Shown here in pieces: positions 32,849 through 44,152 of a stretch of DNA of 64,000 nt. The first letter of the stretch is position 1; the number at the start of each line of letters is the position of its first letter. Source of the DNA: Pseudomonadota bacterium (GTDB lineage: Bacteria; Pseudomonadota; Gammaproteobacteria; Xanthomonadales; Xanthomonadaceae); contig JAEWFH010000025.1 in NCBI GenBank assembly GCA_023388955.1, forward strand, positions 1 through 64,000, given 5' to 3'. The notes under the pieces are model-generated. The model saw only the letters and a list, made by a program, of their open reading frames with translations. It did not search any database and was not told where the DNA came from. The position numbers and the translations under genes were made by a program.

Positions 32849-33373
32849 CTAGCCGGCGGCGGTGCCCGACCCGGTCTCGTGTCCGGCGGCGTCCGCGAGC
32901 GTCTCGGTGATGCGTGCCTGCATGCCTTCCAGGTCCGGCACCATCGCGACGTCGTCGTTCAGCGCGACCCGCGCCAGCACCAGCTGTGGCAGCGCCACGC
33001 CCACCGACTCGGCGCGCATCGCCTCGCGGGAGACGGTGACCAGCCTGGGAAACCCGTTGCTGAGGATGGCGAAGTACGGCAACCGCGGGTCGCCTCCCAG
33101 TGCCTTCAGCACCAGCACCTTCGTGCCCAGGGTGACCACGTCGATACGGGCCCCGGCCATGCGCGCGGCCGCAACCAGCGGCACCGGCCAGCCCCGCCAG
33201 CGGATCCGGCCAAGGAGCCAGTCCGGGCTGCACGGCACGGGCTCGGGGTCGGAATAGGAAAGGACCTCGGCAATGGAGGCGTTGGGCAACAGCAGCCTCG
33301 CGCCCGCGACGTGGACCAGCACGCCGCGGATGTCGCGCGGCGCTTCCTGGTCGGCGCTGTGCAGGATCGTCAT
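32849..33373 (-). CDS. chpC: CheW-like protein ChpC of the pilus chemosensory cluster
   Basis: A 174-residue CheW-fold protein at the end of the Chp operon. The core runs from IRGVLVHVAGARLLLPNASIAEVL through PDWLLGRIRWRGWPVPLV to PYFAILSNGFPRLVTVS, matching the two five-stranded barrels of CheW-type couplers. In Pseudomonas ChpC is thought to bring extra receptors to the ChpA kinase. The start ATG 33373 overlaps the chpB stop (ATGA). The tail after about residue 150 is short and acidic with no recognised motif. The alternative, a second PilI-type CheW, differs only in name. Confidence 0.85.
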   Translation of the reverse strand: MTILHSADQEAPRDIRGVLVHVAGARLLLPNASIAEVLSYSDPEPVPCSPDWLLGRIRWRGWPVPLVAAARMAGARIDVVTLGTKVLVLKALGGDPRLPYFAILSNGFPRLVTVSREAMRAESVGVALPQLVLARVALNDDVAMVPDLEGMQARITETLADAAGHETGSGTAAG

Positions 33374-34617
33374 GCGGTATCTCCTTCCGGCGGCCAATGC
33401 GCGGCAATCCGCGCCGCCAGCTTGACCGGGGTGTCGGTCTCTCCGCCGCGGCTCACGAGCGCCTGCGCGGCGGCCGGATCGTAGCAACCCTCGGCGACCT
33501 GCCCGAGCACCAGCGCGCCCGCCAGCCGCTCCTTCATGAGTTCCTCGACCAGCCCGGGGTCACTGCCGCTCAGCAGGACCACGGCGCTGTCGGCGGCCGG
33601 CAGCACGCCCAGCAACCCGGCCCCGGCCTTGAAACGGTGACCGTCCGGCGCGGGCTCCAGGCCCAACTCCGGCGGCACGATGTGGACCAGACCCGCGGCG
33701 AGCTCCGCACCATCCACCGCCAGCACCACGGGCAGCGTGCTCACCCGCTGCATCTGCGCGACCAGCTTGTCGTAGCGCGCGCCGTCAAGCTGCTGGCGGA
33801 CCAGCACCGGACGCGGCAGTCCCTGTGGCAGGGCGCCCAGCAGCTGGCGAACCGCATCCGGGCCGCCGATCCCGGCCAGCACCACCACCGCACCGGCCAG
33901 ACCTGGCACAGGCGCGACGTCGTGAACCAGCTCCAGGCCGGCGATGCGCGACTCCAGCAGCTCCAGGTCACGCTCAAAGCGGCCCCTGGCCTTCGCTTCC
34001 TCCAGGTCGGCGTTGCCGGCAGCAGGGACGGAACCGTCCTCCTCCAGCACCGGGCCCTGCTCCATGCCGGGCTCCGGATCGCCGCGACCACCCCCGATCG
34101 CACCCGGCGCCTGCGGCGCCACGGCAACGTCCTGCGGCCCCGGATCCACGGACCATTCGAGAACCGGCAGGCCGGCCGGCTCCGCCGGGAACCGGAAATC
34201 CACGTCCTCCTCGGCCAGCACGGGGTCGAAGGGACTGGCCGCCGGCAAGCCGTCCTCGGGTTCGTGCCCGGGCGGCAGGACGTTGCCATGGCGCTGCAGC
34301 TTCGCCACCAGGTGGCGCTGCCAGCGGGCGACCTCCCAACCCTCGCGGCCCGCCGCCAGCTCGGCTTCCTCGTAGACGACGTCCACGCCGGGCGCGAACA
34401 GCACCTCGTCGAAGCGCTCCAGCACGTCCTCTACCGGCGAGTCCAATGCCACCAGCACCAGCGCCGGCGCGGCGGCGACCAGGTCCGCCGGGGACAGCGC
34501 GGTCGGATCGGCATCGAGCACGCAGTCCGCGCCCGATTCCGCGATGACCGCACGCAGGCGGTCCTGTGCTGTACCCGGGCGTGCCAGCAGCGCGACGCCC
34601 GACGGTTCAGTGGACAT
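33370..34617 (-). CDS. chpB: CheB-like protein ChpB, probably catalytically inactive
   Basis: A 415-residue protein in the position of the ChpB methylesterase. The C-terminal domain (about residues 240-400) still aligns with Che[21 protein letters not shown] corresponds to the usual GASTGGxEAxxxxL block, [10 protein letters not shown] to xxITQHMPP, and [15 protein letters not shown] to xxLTGMGxDGAxG. The nucleophile Ser is replaced by Gly249, the catalytic His by Gln276, and the Asp-containing GxDG loop is lost. The N-terminal half has only a faint receiver-like pattern and an acidic linker (about 115-210). It overlaps chpA by 11 bases and chpC by 4. Inactivity is inferred from alignment by eye. 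Confidence 0.8.
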   Translation of the reverse strand: MSTEPSGVALLARPGTAQDRLRAVIAESGADCVLDADPTALSPADLVAAAPALVLVALDSPVEDVLERFDEVLFAPGVDVVYEEAELAAGREGWEVARWQRHLVAKLQRHGNVLPPGHEPEDGLPAASPFDPVLAEEDVDFRFPAEPAGLPVLEWSVDPGPQDVAVAPQAPGAIGGGRGDPEPGMEQGPVLEEDGSVPAAGNADLEEAKARGRFERDLELLESRIAGLELVHDVAPVPGLAGAVVVLAGIGGPDAVRQLLGALPQGLPRPVLVRQQLDGARYDKLVAQMQRVSTLPVVLAVDGAELAAGLVHIVPPELGLEPAPDGHRFKAGAGLLGVLPAADSAVVLLSGSDPGLVEELMKERLAGALVLGQVAEGCYDPAAAQALVSRGGETDTPVKLAARIAAHWPPEGDTA

Positions 34618-37600
34618 GACGGTCGATCCCGAGCAGTTCGTAGACGTTGCGCATCAGTTCGGGCTCCTGGTAGGGCTTGCCCATGTAGCGTTCGACGCCC
34701 AGGTCCATGGCGCGCTGGCGGTGCTTCTCGCCGGTACGCGAGGTGATCATCACGATCGGCACCTGCTGCAGGCGCGGGTCGGCCTTCATCTGGGTGGCGA
34801 GTTCGTAGCCGTCCATGCGCGGCATCTCGATGTCCAGCAGCATCAGGTCCGGAACGCGCTCGGCCAGACGGTCGAGTGCGTCGATGCCGTCCTTCGCGGT
34901 GACCACCTCCATGTTGTGGCGCTCCAGCACGCGTCCTGTGACTTTGCGCATGGTGACCGAGTCGTCCACCACCATCACCAGCGGCACCGCGCGCTCCGCC
35001 TCCCCGGCTTCCGGTGCCGGCGCCTGCGGCAAGGCGGCGTGGCGGCGCACCAGCGGTGCCACGTCCAGGATCACCACCACCCGGCCGTCACCCATGATGG
35101 TGGCGCCGAAGATGCCCGGGATCGAGGCCACCTGCGGGCCAACCGGCTTGACCACGATCTCGCGGTTGCCGACCACTTGGTCGATGGCCACCGCGGCGTG
35201 CAGCTCGCCGGAGCGGATCAGCAGCAGCGGCATCTGCAGCTGGCCTTCCGCGCGTACCGGCGCGCCGCCGGCCAGCAGGCCCAGGTCGTGCACGATGTAT
35301 TCGTCGCCGCCGTACCCGTAGGTCGCCGGCTTGCCGCTGCGCTCGGCTTCCAGCAGCTCCTCGCGCGGGATGCGGCCCACGCCGCGCACCGAGGCGATCG
35401 GCACCGCGAAGGTTGTCTCGCCCACGCGCACGAACACCGCCTGAGTGACCGCGAGGGTCTGCGGCAGGCGCAGGGTGAAGGTCGTGCCTTCGTCCGGTCG
35501 CGAACGGATGTCCAGCGCGCCACCGAGCTGGCGGACCTCGCTGGCGACCACGTCCATGCCGACGCCACGGCCGGCGAGGCGGTTGACCTCGGTGGCCGTC
35601 GAGAAGCCCGGCTCCAGGATCAGGGTGTCGAGCTCGGCGTCCGCCAGTACCGCGTCGGGCCGCAACAGGCCGCGGTCCTCGCCACGGCGACGGATCGCGG
35701 CACGGTCCAGGCCGGCGCCGTCATCGGCGACCTCGATCACCACTTCCGAACCTTCACGGCGTACCGAGACGGCGATCGAGCCTTCCTCCGGCTTGCCGGA
35801 CTGCTGGCGCCGGCCCGGCGACTCGATGCCATGGGCGACGGCATTGCGCAGCATGTGCTCCAGCGGCGCGGTCATGCGCTCGAGCACGTTGCGATCAAGC
35901 TCGCCCTGGGTGCCGTCGAGTTTGAGCGCGACCTGCTTGCCCAGCTCGCCGGAGGCCTGCCGCACCACGCGGCGCAGGCGCGGCAGCAGGTTGTCGAACG
36001 GCACCATGCGCGTGCGCATGAGGCCTTCCTGCAACTCGGAGCTGACCCGCGACTGCTGCAGCAGAAGGGTTTCGTACTGGCGGGTCAGGTCGTCCAGGGT
36101 CTGCTGCAGGCTGTCCTGGTCGGCGGCCGACTCGGACAGTGCGCGGGACAGCTGCTGCAGGTCGGAGAACCGGTCCAGCTCCAGCGGGTCGAAGGACTGC
36201 TCGTCCTGCTCGCCCTCGCGCTGGTAGCGGGCCACGATCTGCGCCTCGGTCTCGATCTCCAGCCGGCGCAGCTGGTCGCGGATGCGGGTGTTGGTCGCGG
36301 CCATCTCCGCGATCGCGCCGCGGAAGGCGCCCAGCTGCTGTTCCAGCCGGGCGCGGTAGATGGCCACCTCGCCGGCGTAGTTGACCAGCCGGTCGAGCAG
36401 GTCGGCGCGGATGCGGACCTGTTCCTGCGGGGCACGCACTGCGATGTCGTCTTCGTCGGCCGGGATCGCCAGCGGCTCCACCGGTGGCGACAGCGGCGGC
36501 AATACCTGGGTGTCCCCGGCTGCGATGGCGTGCGCCAGTTCGCTGATGTCCGCGCCCTCCGTTTCGGCGAGGGCCGGGGTCGCGATGGGGACGACGGGAG
36601 CATCAGGTCCGGGCCGGGATCCGCTTGCCGCCTCGTCCGTGGCGACCGGCTCGGTGGCCGGAGCCGCCTCGGGTGCGGGTACGGAGCTGCCGGCGGCTTC
36701 CAGCGCCGCGCTGGCATGCCCGCCGCGGGCACGCGCGTCGAATTCGTCGATGAGCGGCTGCGGCAATGCGATCGCCTGCCGCTCGCCCACCCGACTGACC
36801 ATCACGTGCAGGCGGTCGAATGCGGCCTCCAGCAGCGGGACTCCGTCGGCACCCAACTCCTGGCGCTGGTCGACGACGGCCTCCAGCAGCGACTCCATGG
36901 CGTGGCCGAGCTCGCCGACTTCCATGATGCCCGCCATCCGGGCACCGCCCTTCAGGGTATGCAAGTCACGCTGCAACCCGACCAGCACTTCGCGGTCGTC
37001 GGGGGCGGCACGCAGTTCCGCCAACAGCCCGTCGGAGTGGTCGAGCAGGTCCTTGCCTTCCTCGACGAAGATGTCGACCAGTTCCGGGTCGAGTCCTGCC
37101 AGCTCCAGCGGCGTGGCCGGGTCCTGGAGCCGCACCAGGCCCGCCAAGGCCGCGGATGCCGCCACTGCGCCTTCGACCGGCCCCTCCTGCGTCGCGGGCA
37201 GCTCGTCGCCCGCCCCCGGATCCACCGCAGCCGACGCTTGAACCGGTGTTGCCGTTTCCGCCGCGCGTGCCGCCTCATCCGCACGCTCGCGGGCGAGGCG
37301 GTCGGCTTCCGCGTACTCGGCTTCCAGCCTTGCGTATTCGGCCTCTTCGCCGGCCACGCGCTCGGTTTCCAGATGCTCGGCTTCCAGCCGTTCGGCCTCG
37401 ATGCGCTCCGCCTCGAGGACCCGGGCGTCGAGCTCTTCCGCCGCCAGACGCGCGTGTTCCGCCTCTTCCGCGGCCAGGCGCTCCGCCTCCGAACGCTCTG
37501 CTTCGAGACGCTCAGCTTCAAGGCACTCGGCTTCGGCTCGTTCGGCTTCGGCGCGTTCGGCTTCGGCGCTTTCCGCCTCCAGGCGCGCGGCCTGCGCGTA

Positions 37601-40600
37601 CTCTTCCTCCAGACGCGCGTATTCCGCTTCTTCTGCCTCGAGTCGCTCTGCTTCGAGTCGTTCTGCTTCGAGTCGTTCTGCTTCGAGTCGTTCTGCTTCG
37701 AGTCGCTCTGCCTCGAGTCGCTCTGCCTCGAGTCGTTCTGCCTCGAGTCGTTCTGCCTCGAGCCGTTCTGCTTCGAGTCGCTCTGCTTCGAGCCGCTCTG
37801 CTTCGAGTCGTTCTGCTTCGAGTCGTTCTGCCTCGAGCCGTTCTGCCTCGAGCCGTTCTGCTTCGAGCCGTTCTGCTTCGAGCCGTTCTGCTTCGAGCCG
37901 TTCTGCTTCGAGCCGTTCTGCCTCGAGCCGTTCTGCCTCGAGCCGTTCTGCCTCGAGCCGTTCCGCCTCGAGCCGTTCTGCCTCGAGCCGTTCTGCCTCG
38001 AGCCGTTCTGCTTCGAGCCGTTCGGCTTCGAGACGTTCGGCTTCGGCAAGCTCGTCTTCCGGGCGCACCTGGTCCCCGACCTCGTCCGTGGTGGCGCCCG
38101 CCACCAGGCCCGCCATGTCGATGTCGACGATCTCCGGGGCCTCGATTACAGGCTCCGCAGGCAGTTCCTCCGACTCTTCGCCGACGTCGAAGGCCGCCGA
38201 CCGTACCGGCGGCAGCGAATCGCGCAGCGACTCCATGCGCGCCGCCAGGCCATCGAACAGCGGCACGTGCGGCGAATCGGCCTCCAGGGTCGAGAGCGTG
38301 CGGGCCACTGCCGCCGCCACCACGCCCAGTGCCTCCACGCCCTCCGCGCTCGCCGGCTCACCGCTGGCAAGCAGGCGCCGGACATAGGCCTCGGCCGGGG
38401 AGGTGACATCGGTGATCACCGGCACCTCGGTCATGGCCAGGGCGCCGTTGAGGGTGTGGATGGCGCGCTGCAGGGCGTCATCCGCCCGCTGCGGCGCGGC
38501 CTCGCAACCGTCCAGCCAGGCGCGGATGGTCGCCAGGTGGCCGGCCGCCTCTGCGGTCAGGATCTCCAGCAACACCGGATCGACCGAAGCCGGGACGGTC
38601 CGCTCCTGCTCCGCCGGCGCGACGGACTCCGGCACGATGCTTGGCGGCAGAGCCGCAGTCCCCGGCGACGCAGCCTCGACGGCCTCGACGACAGCCACTG
38701 GTTCGTAGCGCACTTCCTCGCCCGCGGCGATGCGCTCGGCGACGGCTTCGATGGCAGCCAGGTCCGCGGTCACGGCGCGGGTCCCCGCCAGCGCGGCACG
38801 GAACTGCGGCAAGACCTCGTGTGCCTGCCCGACCAGCGCCACGACCGCCGGACTGGCGTCGCGGCTGCCGTCGAGCACGCGGTTGAGCATGTTCTCGATC
38901 TTCCAGCTGAACTCGCCCAGCGCGCGCGCACCGACCAGGCGCCCGCTGCCCTTGAGGGTGTGGAAGATGCGGCGGATCGAACGCACCTGCTCGCCGTCAT
39001 TGGGCGCCTCGCGCCAACCGTGCAGCAGGCCGCCGAGGTTCGCCACCTCCTCGTCGAGTTCCTCGAGGAAGACCTCGCGGATGTCATCGTCGATGTCGGC
39101 GCTGTGTTCGAAGCCACCGGCCAGGGGACGGTCGCCGGTCGGCGCGGCGGACACTGCCGCAACCACCGGCTCCGGCTCTGCTCCGGACGCGGCCATCGGT
39201 GCCGGCGCCTGTTCGACGGGCTGCGACTCCGGCACCTGCGGCAGCGCGACCACCGGAGCGGGCTCGTCCGCCAGGTCCATCCCCAGCGCGGCCGCGGCGG
39301 CGTCGCGCTCGGCAAGGCTGACCGGTGACCCGGCACCGTCCTCGGACGCCGGCATCGGCACCGGCCAATAGCCCAGCGCTTCCAGGCTCTGGCGGGCGAT
39401 GTCGAGGATCCGGTTGCGGTTCGGACGCTGCTCGCGGAGCGCCTCCAGGTAGTACTCGATGCTGGCCAGGGCATCGGCCATGGTGTCGAGCTGGCGGGCG
39501 TTGGGCACGCGCTTGCGCTCCAGCAGCTCCAGTTCGATGTAGCGGCGGATGCCCAGCAGGTACTCCGACGGCAGTTCCAGGTCGAGGATGCGCAGCGCGC
39601 CCCCGACCTCGTCCAGCAGTCGCGGGATCTCCGCCAGCTCGGCATGGTCCCAGCCGGTCTCGACGAAGGCCACGAAGGCCTGGCGGGCATCACCGAAGTT
39701 GGCGATCGCCTCGCGTACCACCACCTCCAGCACGCGGCGCGACTCGGCGGCCATCAGGTCGGCGTCGGCGCGGTCGTCGGGCAGGCCCAGGCGGGCGACC
39801 TGCTCGTCCAGCGAAGCGTCCACGTAGAGCAGCGCGCCGGCGATATCCAGCAGCGACGCCTCGTCGGCCGGACTGTTGCCGGCCACGATCGCGTGCATTG
39901 CATCGCGCTGCTGCAACACCACGCCGCGGGCCACTCCCAGGCCCATCATCCCCAGGGTGTCGCTGACCCGGCCCAGCGTTTCCACTTGCGGACGCAGGTC
40001 CTCGACGCCGGTCTGACCGGTGCGAAGGTGCAGGTCGAGCACGTCCTTGACCCGCAGCAGGTCTTCCTTGATCGCCGCCGAGACGGTGTCCAGCAGCGCG
40101 CGGTTGCGTCCGCTCAGGCTGCCGCGGGCGTGTTCGATCTCCGACTCGCTGGGCAGCTGGGCATCAAGCTCGAAGGTATGCCGCAGCCGGTCCAGTGCCG
40201 GGTGGCCGCCGTCGCTGTGGGCGACGTGGTAGAGCAGTTGGCGGGTCGGCTCGGCGTTCGCCTCCTGGCCGCTGAAACCACTGCCGCCCAGCGCACGGCG
40301 GGCCTCGCGCTCCACGCCGCTGAACGCCGCACGCAGGGCGCGCGTCGGCTGCAGGGCGCCGTCGCGCAACGCCCCGGCCACCGAGGAGGCGACCCAGAGC
40401 ATCCGTCGCAACGGTTCCACTGAAACCTGCGAAAGCACCTCGTCCACCGCGCTGGCCAGGCCATCGGCATCCGCGGGCTCTCCATCCTCAGGCCATTGCG
40501 CGAGGGCGTCGCGCAGGGCCGCCACCGCCGGACTGTGGGCCCGCGACGCGGCACCAAGCACGGGCGCCGCAGCCCCGGGTGCCGGGAGGTCCTGCGGCAA

Positions 40601-41047
40601 CGGCCGGTCCAGGTCGGGGGCAAAGAGAATGCTTTCGTTCAGCCCCGGCTCGCCACGGGTCGCACGCAGCTCGTTGAGCAGCGGCAACAGCACGATCGGG
40701 ATGTCGCGATGGCCCCCCTGCAGGCGCTCCAGGTAATCGGGCAACTGCACGGCACCGCGCATCAGCATCGCGCAGGCGTCCTCGCGGTCCTCGATCCCGC
40801 CGTGCAGCAGCGCCAGCGCCAGCCGCTCCATCTCCTCGGCCACCATCGCCGGGGCGTACAGCTCGATCATCCGCAGCGTGCCGTGGACCTGGTGCAGCAG
40901 GCCCGCGCAGGCGCGCATGTGCTCCACCTCCCCGGGTGCCTGGGAGAACGCCTCGATCTCCTGGCGGGCCAGCCGCAGGGTCTCGTCGAGCTCGGGCTTG
41001 ATCCAGCCCAGGGTGGTCGTGTCGATCGCGTCGCGCATCACTGTCAT
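34607..41047 (-). CDS. chpA: ChpA/PilL-type hybrid chemosensory histidine kinase
   Basis: A 2146-residue hybrid CheA kinase that phosphorylates PilG and PilH to steer type IV pilus motility. Several Hpt domains can be seen, with candidate phospho-histidines at His55 (VHGTLRM), His696 (HTLKGSGRL), His864 (HTLNGALAM) and His1363 (HTLKGGARM); others look degenerate. Residues about 1003-1137 are LEAER repeats, flanked up to about 1250 by looser Glu/Ala/Arg repeats. Then come the dimerisation helices ([19 protein letters not shown]), the ATPase domain ([13 protein letters not shown] near 1732, [10 protein letters not shown]), a CheW domain (about 1869-2005) and a receiver domain (about 2022-2146, Asp2072 in [13 protein letters not shown]). 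It lies between pilJ and chpB. Confidence 0.95.
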   Translation of the reverse strand: MTVMRDAIDTTTLGWIKPELDETLRLARQEIEAFSQAPGEVEHMRACAGLLHQVHGTLRMIELYAPAMVAEEMERLALALLHGGIEDREDACAMLMRGAVQLPDYLERLQGGHRDIPIVLLPLLNELRATRGEPGLNESILFAPDLDRPLPQDLPAPGAAAPVLGAASRAHSPAVAALRDALAQWPEDGEPADADGLASAVDEVLSQVSVEPLRRMLWVASSVAGALRDGALQPTRALRAAFSGVEREARRALGGSGFSGQEANAEPTRQLLYHVAHSDGGHPALDRLRHTFELDAQLPSESEIEHARGSLSGRNRALLDTVSAAIKEDLLRVKDVLDLHLRTGQTGVEDLRPQVETLGRVSDTLGMMGLGVARGVVLQQRDAMHAIVAGNSPADEASLLDIAGALLYVDASLDEQVARLGLPDDRADADLMAAESRRVLEVVVREAIANFGDARQAFVAFVETGWDHAELAEIPRLLDEVGGALRILDLELPSEYLLGIRRYIELELLERKRVPNARQLDTMADALASIEYYLEALREQRPNRNRILDIARQSLEALGYWPVPMPASEDGAGSPVSLAERDAAAAALGMDLADEPAPVVALPQVPESQPVEQAPAPMAASGAEPEPVVAAVSAAPTGDRPLAGGFEHSADIDDDIREVFLEELDEEVANLGGLLHGWREAPNDGEQVRSIRRIFHTLKGSGRLVGARALGEFSWKIENMLNRVLDGSRDASPAVVALVGQAHEVLPQFRAALAGTRAVTADLAAIEAVAERIAAGEEVRYEPVAVVEAVEAASPGTAALPPSIVPESVAPAEQERTVPASVDPVLLEILTAEAAGHLATIRAWLDGCEAAPQRADDALQRAIHTLNGALAMTEVPVITDVTSPAEAYVRRLLASGEPASAEGVEALGVVAAAVARTLSTLEADSPHVPLFDGLAARMESLRDSLPPVRSAAFDVGEESEELPAEPVIEAPEIVDIDMAGLVAGATTDEVGDQVRPEDELAEAERLEAERLEAERLEAERLEAERLEAERLEAERLEAERLEAERLEAERLEAERLEAERLEAERLEAERLEAERLEAERLEAERLEAERLEAERLEAERLEAERLEAERLEAERLEAERLEAERLEAERLEAERLEAEEAEYARLEEEYAQAARLEAESAEAERAEAERAEAECLEAERLEAERSEAERLAAEEAEHARLAAEELDARVLEAERIEAERLEAEHLETERVAGEEAEYARLEAEYAEADRLARERADEAARAAETATPVQASAAVDPGAGDELPATQEGPVEGAVAASAALAGLVRLQDPATPLELAGLDPELVDIFVEEGKDLLDHSDGLLAELRAAPDDREVLVGLQRDLHTLKGGARMAGIMEVGELGHAMESLLEAVVDQRQELGADGVPLLEAAFDRLHVMVSRVGERQAIALPQPLIDEFDARARGGHASAALEAAGSSVPAPEAAPATEPVATDEAASGSRPGPDAPVVPIATPALAETEGADISELAHAIAAGDTQVLPPLSPPVEPLAIPADEDDIAVRAPQEQVRIRADLLDRLVNYAGEVAIYRARLEQQLGAFRGAIAEMAATNTRIRDQLRRLEIETEAQIVARYQREGEQDEQSFDPLELDRFSDLQQLSRALSESAADQDSLQQTLDDLTRQYETLLLQQSRVSSELQEGLMRTRMVPFDNLLPRLRRVVRQASGELGKQVALKLDGTQGELDRNVLERMTAPLEHMLRNAVAHGIESPGRRQQSGKPEEGSIAVSVRREGSEVVIEVADDGAGLDRAAIRRRGEDRGLLRPDAVLADAELDTLILEPGFSTATEVNRLAGRGVGMDVVASEVRQLGGALDIRSRPDEGTTFTLRLPQTLAVTQAVFVRVGETTFAVPIASVRGVGRIPREELLEAERSGKPATYGYGGDEYIVHDLGLLAGGAPVRAEGQLQMPLLLIRSGELHAAVAIDQVVGNREIVVKPVGPQVASIPGIFGATIMGDGRVVVILDVAPLVRRHAALPQAPAPEAGEAERAVPLVMVVDDSVTMRKVTGRVLERHNMEVVTAKDGIDALDRLAERVPDLMLLDIEMPRMDGYELATQMKADPRLQQVPIVMITSRTGEKHRQRAMDLGVERYMGKPYQEPELMRNVYELLGIDRHVH
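37635..38039. repeat. 15-bp tandem repeat tract inside chpA
   Basis: About 27 consecutive 15-bp units in phase from 37635 to 38039 (plus-strand consensus GCYTCGAGYCGTTCT). Several neighbouring units are identical; four identical units lie at 37860-37919. Each encodes one LEAER pentapeptide on the minus strand. Because 15 is a multiple of three, gain or loss of units keeps the frame. Diverged copies continue on both sides. Confidence 0.95.
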
Positions 41048-41130
41048 CGTTCATCCCCGCCGGCCGCGGGGCCGGGTGCCGGTCCTGCTGCCCGGCGGGT
41101 ACTGGCGGTCATTCCCAGGTCCGGCCCGCC

Positions 41131-43152
41131 TCAGGCTGGCAGCTTGAAGTCGGCCACCGAGCGACGCAGGTCGGCCGCCAGCTGCGCGAGGTTTCCAATC
41201 GACTGCGCGGTCTGGTTGGCACCCTGGGTGGTCTGCGAGGTGATCTGCTGGATGGTGCTCATGGTGTGGGTAATGTTGGCGGCGGCGCCGGACTGCTGCT
41301 GCGCCGCCTGCGAGATGCCCTGGATGAGGCCCGACAGGTCGGACGACACCTTTTCGATCTCGCCCAGCGCGGTACCGGCGTCCTCGGCCAGGCGCGCACC
41401 GGCGACCACCTCGGAGGTGGTCTGCTCCATCGAGCTGACCGCCTCGTTGGTGTCGGCCTGGATGGCCTGGACCAGCGACTCGATGCGCTTGGTGGCGTTG
41501 GAGGAGCGTTCGGCGAGGCGCTGCACTTCGTCGGCGACCACCGCGAAGCCGCGGCCGGCCTCACCGGCCGAAGCCGCCTGGATCGACGCGTTCAGCGCCA
41601 GGATGTTGGTCTGCTCGGAGATGTCGTTGATCAGTTCAACGATCGAGCCGATCTCCTGCGAGCTCTCGCCCAGGCGCTTGATGCGCTTGGAGGTCTCCTG
41701 GATCTGGTCACGGATGTTGTCCATGCCCTGGATCGTCTGCCGCACCACGCCGGCACCGGTGGTGGCGATCCGCACCGAGCGCTGCGCCACGTCCGCGGAT
41801 TCGGCGGAGTTCTTCGACACCTGGTCGATGCTGGCCGCAATCTCGCTGATGCGGCTGGAGGCGGAGGTGATCTCCTGGGCCTGGTGCTCGGCGGCCTCCG
41901 CCAGGTGCATGGCGGTGGCCTGGGTCTCCTGGGCGCTGGCGGCGACCTGCACCGAGGTGTCGGTGATGGTCTGCACCAGGCTGCGCAGCTGCTCGATGGC
42001 GAAGTTGATCGAGTCCGCGATCGCTCCGGTCACGTCCTCGGTGACGGTGGCCTTGACGGTCAGGTCGCCTTCCGCGAGCGAGCCCATCTCGTCCAGCAGG
42101 CGCATGATCGCCTCCTGGTTGCGGTCGTTGAGCTCCTTGGTGGTCTCGTAGCGCACCTGCTGCTGGCGGTTGAGCGAGAACAGCAGGCCGCCGATGGCCA
42201 GCAGTGCCAGGGCACCGGAGACGATCGAGACCCAGATGTTGCCCACCAGGCTGGTGTCGCGCATCGAGCCGAAGGCGGTGAAGGCATCGAACAGCGAGCG
42301 CGCCTCCTCGAGCAGGGTCTCGGAGCCTGCGGTGATCGCATCGGCCGCGCCCTGGGCGGCGACCAGGTTGCCGGAGGAGGCCAGGATGGCGTCCAGGTCG
42401 GTCTTCATCTCCTCCCACAGCGCCTCGGCATGGCCGAGGGTTTCCAGCGCCCCGGCATTGGAAAGCGCGGCCACGCCCGAACCCTCGTCGCCGTTGCGCA
42501 GGCCGGCCAGGACGGTGCCGAACAGGGTCGCGTCACGGGACAGGCCTTCGCTGGCGGCGGTCGCCGCCGCGCCGCCGGCGCGGATCTCGGTCACGCGCCG
42601 GGCCATGGTGCCCGACAGGACCACCTGCCGCAGCGCGTAGTACACCTGCGAGGACGGCGAGCCGCTGGAAGACATCGCGCGCACCAGTTCGTCCAGCCGG
42701 GCCTGCAGATCCGGCACCCGTGCGGTGAAGCTGTCGGCGCGCCCCGCCAGGCCCATCACGGCTTCCTGGCTGTCGGCCAGCTGCGCGGCACTCTGTTCCA
42801 GCGGCGCCCAGGTGGCGTTGGCCTGGTCGATCGGGCCGGAGACGCCCGGGGTAGCCCCGAACTGCCCGGTCAGCTGCTCCAGCGTGCCGTCGATCTGGCC
42901 GCGGGTCTCGTTGAACGCGGCGAAGGCCGCGGCATCGCCGCCGACCGCCTCGCGCGCCTGCACCGCCAGCTGCTGCGAGTACACGCGCAGGTCGGATGCC
43001 GAGGTGCTGGCGCCACCCAGCTGCGCCCCCTTCCAGGTGGCGTAGCCGGTGTTGAGGCCGAACACCAGCACCGCCAGGGCCAGCAGCACCAACCAGGTGT
43101 TGACGCCGGCATTGCGGACCTTGCCGGCCATGGAATTCGAATCAGTGCTCAT
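41131..43152 (-). CDS. pilJ: Type IV pilus methyl-accepting chemotaxis protein PilJ
   Basis: A 673-residue chemoreceptor. Transmembrane helix 1 at about residues 17-38 and helix 2 at about 303-325 bracket a helical periplasmic domain of about 260 residues. A HAMP-like region follows ([18 protein letters not shown] near 350), and then the methyl-accepting signalling hairpin, with the tip [20 protein letters not shown] near 513-532 (a variant of the MCP consensus with Gln-Ala-Ala) and [19 protein letters not shown]. It signals to ChpA through PilI. ATG 43152 lies within the end of pilI (11-base overlap) and has GAGGAAG immediately upstream. Pseudomonas PilJ is similar in size (682). Confidence 0.95.
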   Translation of the reverse strand: MSTDSNSMAGKVRNAGVNTWLVLLALAVLVFGLNTGYATWKGAQLGGASTSASDLRVYSQQLAVQAREAVGGDAAAFAAFNETRGQIDGTLEQLTGQFGATPGVSGPIDQANATWAPLEQSAAQLADSQEAVMGLAGRADSFTARVPDLQARLDELVRAMSSSGSPSSQVYYALRQVVLSGTMARRVTEIRAGGAAATAASEGLSRDATLFGTVLAGLRNGDEGSGVAALSNAGALETLGHAEALWEEMKTDLDAILASSGNLVAAQGAADAITAGSETLLEEARSLFDAFTAFGSMRDTSLVGNIWVSIVSGALALLAIGGLLFSLNRQQQVRYETTKELNDRNQEAIMRLLDEMGSLAEGDLTVKATVTEDVTGAIADSINFAIEQLRSLVQTITDTSVQVAASAQETQATAMHLAEAAEHQAQEITSASSRISEIAASIDQVSKNSAESADVAQRSVRIATTGAGVVRQTIQGMDNIRDQIQETSKRIKRLGESSQEIGSIVELINDISEQTNILALNASIQAASAGEAGRGFAVVADEVQRLAERSSNATKRIESLVQAIQADTNEAVSSMEQTTSEVVAGARLAEDAGTALGEIEKVSSDLSGLIQGISQAAQQQSGAAANITHTMSTIQQITSQTTQGANQTAQSIGNLAQLAADLRRSVADFKLPA

Positions 43153-43765
43153 GGTCTTCCTCGGGTGTGTCGCTGGCGCTGGTATGCGTACGGGCCCCAT
43201 CGGAGGCGGCCTGCCTGAACTCGGGGGTGCGGGTCAGCCTTTCCAGGCTGAAGATGCCCCAGTCGTGGTCGTCCAGGCGGAAGGCCTGGTCGATGAAGTG
43301 CGAATAACGGCCGGCGGTGATGCCGGAAGCAGCCAGGACTCCCGCGTCCAGCCGCCCCGCGGGCACAAAGCTGCGCTGGCCGAACAGCTCGTCGATCAGC
43401 ACCGCCACGTTGCCCCCCTCCTGCCGGATCACCAGCATCCGCTGGCTCTCGTGCAAAACGGTGCGGACGCCTTCCAGGAACAGCTTCAGGTCGGCGACCG
43501 GCAGCAGGTTGCCGCGGACGTTGGCCAGCCCCAGCATCCACGGCTGCGAGCCGGGAACCGGGGTGACCTGGGGCAGCGGCAGGATCTCGACCACCTCGTC
43601 GAAGTCCGACGCCAGCCGGCGGCGGCCGATGCGGTAGCCCACCCCGCGCCACAGGCCCGGGGTGTCGAGCTGCTCCGGAAGGCCCGCAACATGGGCCATG
43701 CTGCGGCGCTCGTAGTCGAGCAGGATGTCGAAGGCATCCAGCGCCATGGCAGCCAGGCCGGTCAC
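43142..43765 (-). CDS. pilI: CheW-like coupling protein PilI
   Basis: A 207-residue CheW-fold coupling protein linking PilJ to ChpA. The CheW core extends from [24 protein letters not shown] through [20 protein letters not shown] to [17 protein letters not shown]. The reading frame opens with GTG 43765, which overlaps the pilH stop (GTGA) as at several other junctions in the window. ATG 43747 ([15 protein letters not shown]) is an equally plausible start and would give 201 residues. The C-terminal 20 residues are polar and overlap pilJ. Confidence 0.9.
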   Translation of the reverse strand: MTGLAAMALDAFDILLDYERRSMAHVAGLPEQLDTPGLWRGVGYRIGRRRLASDFDEVVEILPLPQVTPVPGSQPWMLGLANVRGNLLPVADLKLFLEGVRTVLHESQRMLVIRQEGGNVAVLIDELFGQRSFVPAGRLDAGVLAASGITAGRYSHFIDQAFRLDDHDWGIFSLERLTRTPEFRQAASDGARTHTSASDTPEEDHEH

Positions 43766-44127
43766 TGCTCCAGCAACGCGTTGATGCGCGCGACCAGATC
43801 GTCCTCGCGCGGCGGCTTGACGATGTAGTCGCGTGCACCCTGGCGCAGCCCCCAGGCCTTGTCGGTTTCCATGCCCTTGGTACTGACGATCAACACCGGG
43901 ATCGAGCGGGTGTCGTCATCCCGGGACAGCGCCCGGGTGGCCTGGAACCCGTTCATGCCGGGCAGGATGATGTCCATCAGCACCAGGTCCGGCCGCTCGC
44001 GGCGGCAGATCTCGATGCCGTCCTCGGCATTGTCCGAGGCAAGTACGTGGTGCCCGTTGCGTTCCAGCAACTGGGTCAGGACGGCCGTATCGGTCGGCGA
44101 ATCCTCGATCAGCAGGATGCGTGCCAT
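43762..44127 (-). CDS. pilH: CheY-like response regulator PilH
   Basis: A 121-residue single receiver domain. Acidic pair in LLIEDSPTD, phospho-acceptor Asp52 in LVLMDIILPGMNGFQATRAL, the conserved Ser/Thr in LIVSTKGMETD and Lys in YIVKPPRED are present. PilH opposes PilG in twitching, probably acting on retraction or as a phosphate sink. ATG 44127 follows a GGGGGATTC ribosome-binding site. It lies 25 bases downstream of pilG; the assignment PilH versus PilG rests on gene order and on the ILPGMNGFQATR and GMETDKAWG sequences. Confidence 0.93.
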   Translation of the reverse strand: MARILLIEDSPTDTAVLTQLLERNGHHVLASDNAEDGIEICRRERPDLVLMDIILPGMNGFQATRALSRDDDTRSIPVLIVSTKGMETDKAWGLRQGARDYIVKPPREDDLVARINALLEQ

Positions 44128-44152
44128 GAATCCCCCACCCCCCTGGGGCGAA

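Noticed and set aside
37635..38039. CRISPR-like regular repeat array
   Set aside because: Units are 15 bp with no spacers, in coding phase, and no cas genes are nearby.
34544..39328. A 1594-codon open frame on the plus strand opposite chpA, with a Phe/Cys/Glu/Pro/Leu repeat
   Set aside because: It is the antisense shadow of the minus-strand chpA; its repeat is the complement of the LEAER tract, it has no domains, and high GC keeps such frames open.
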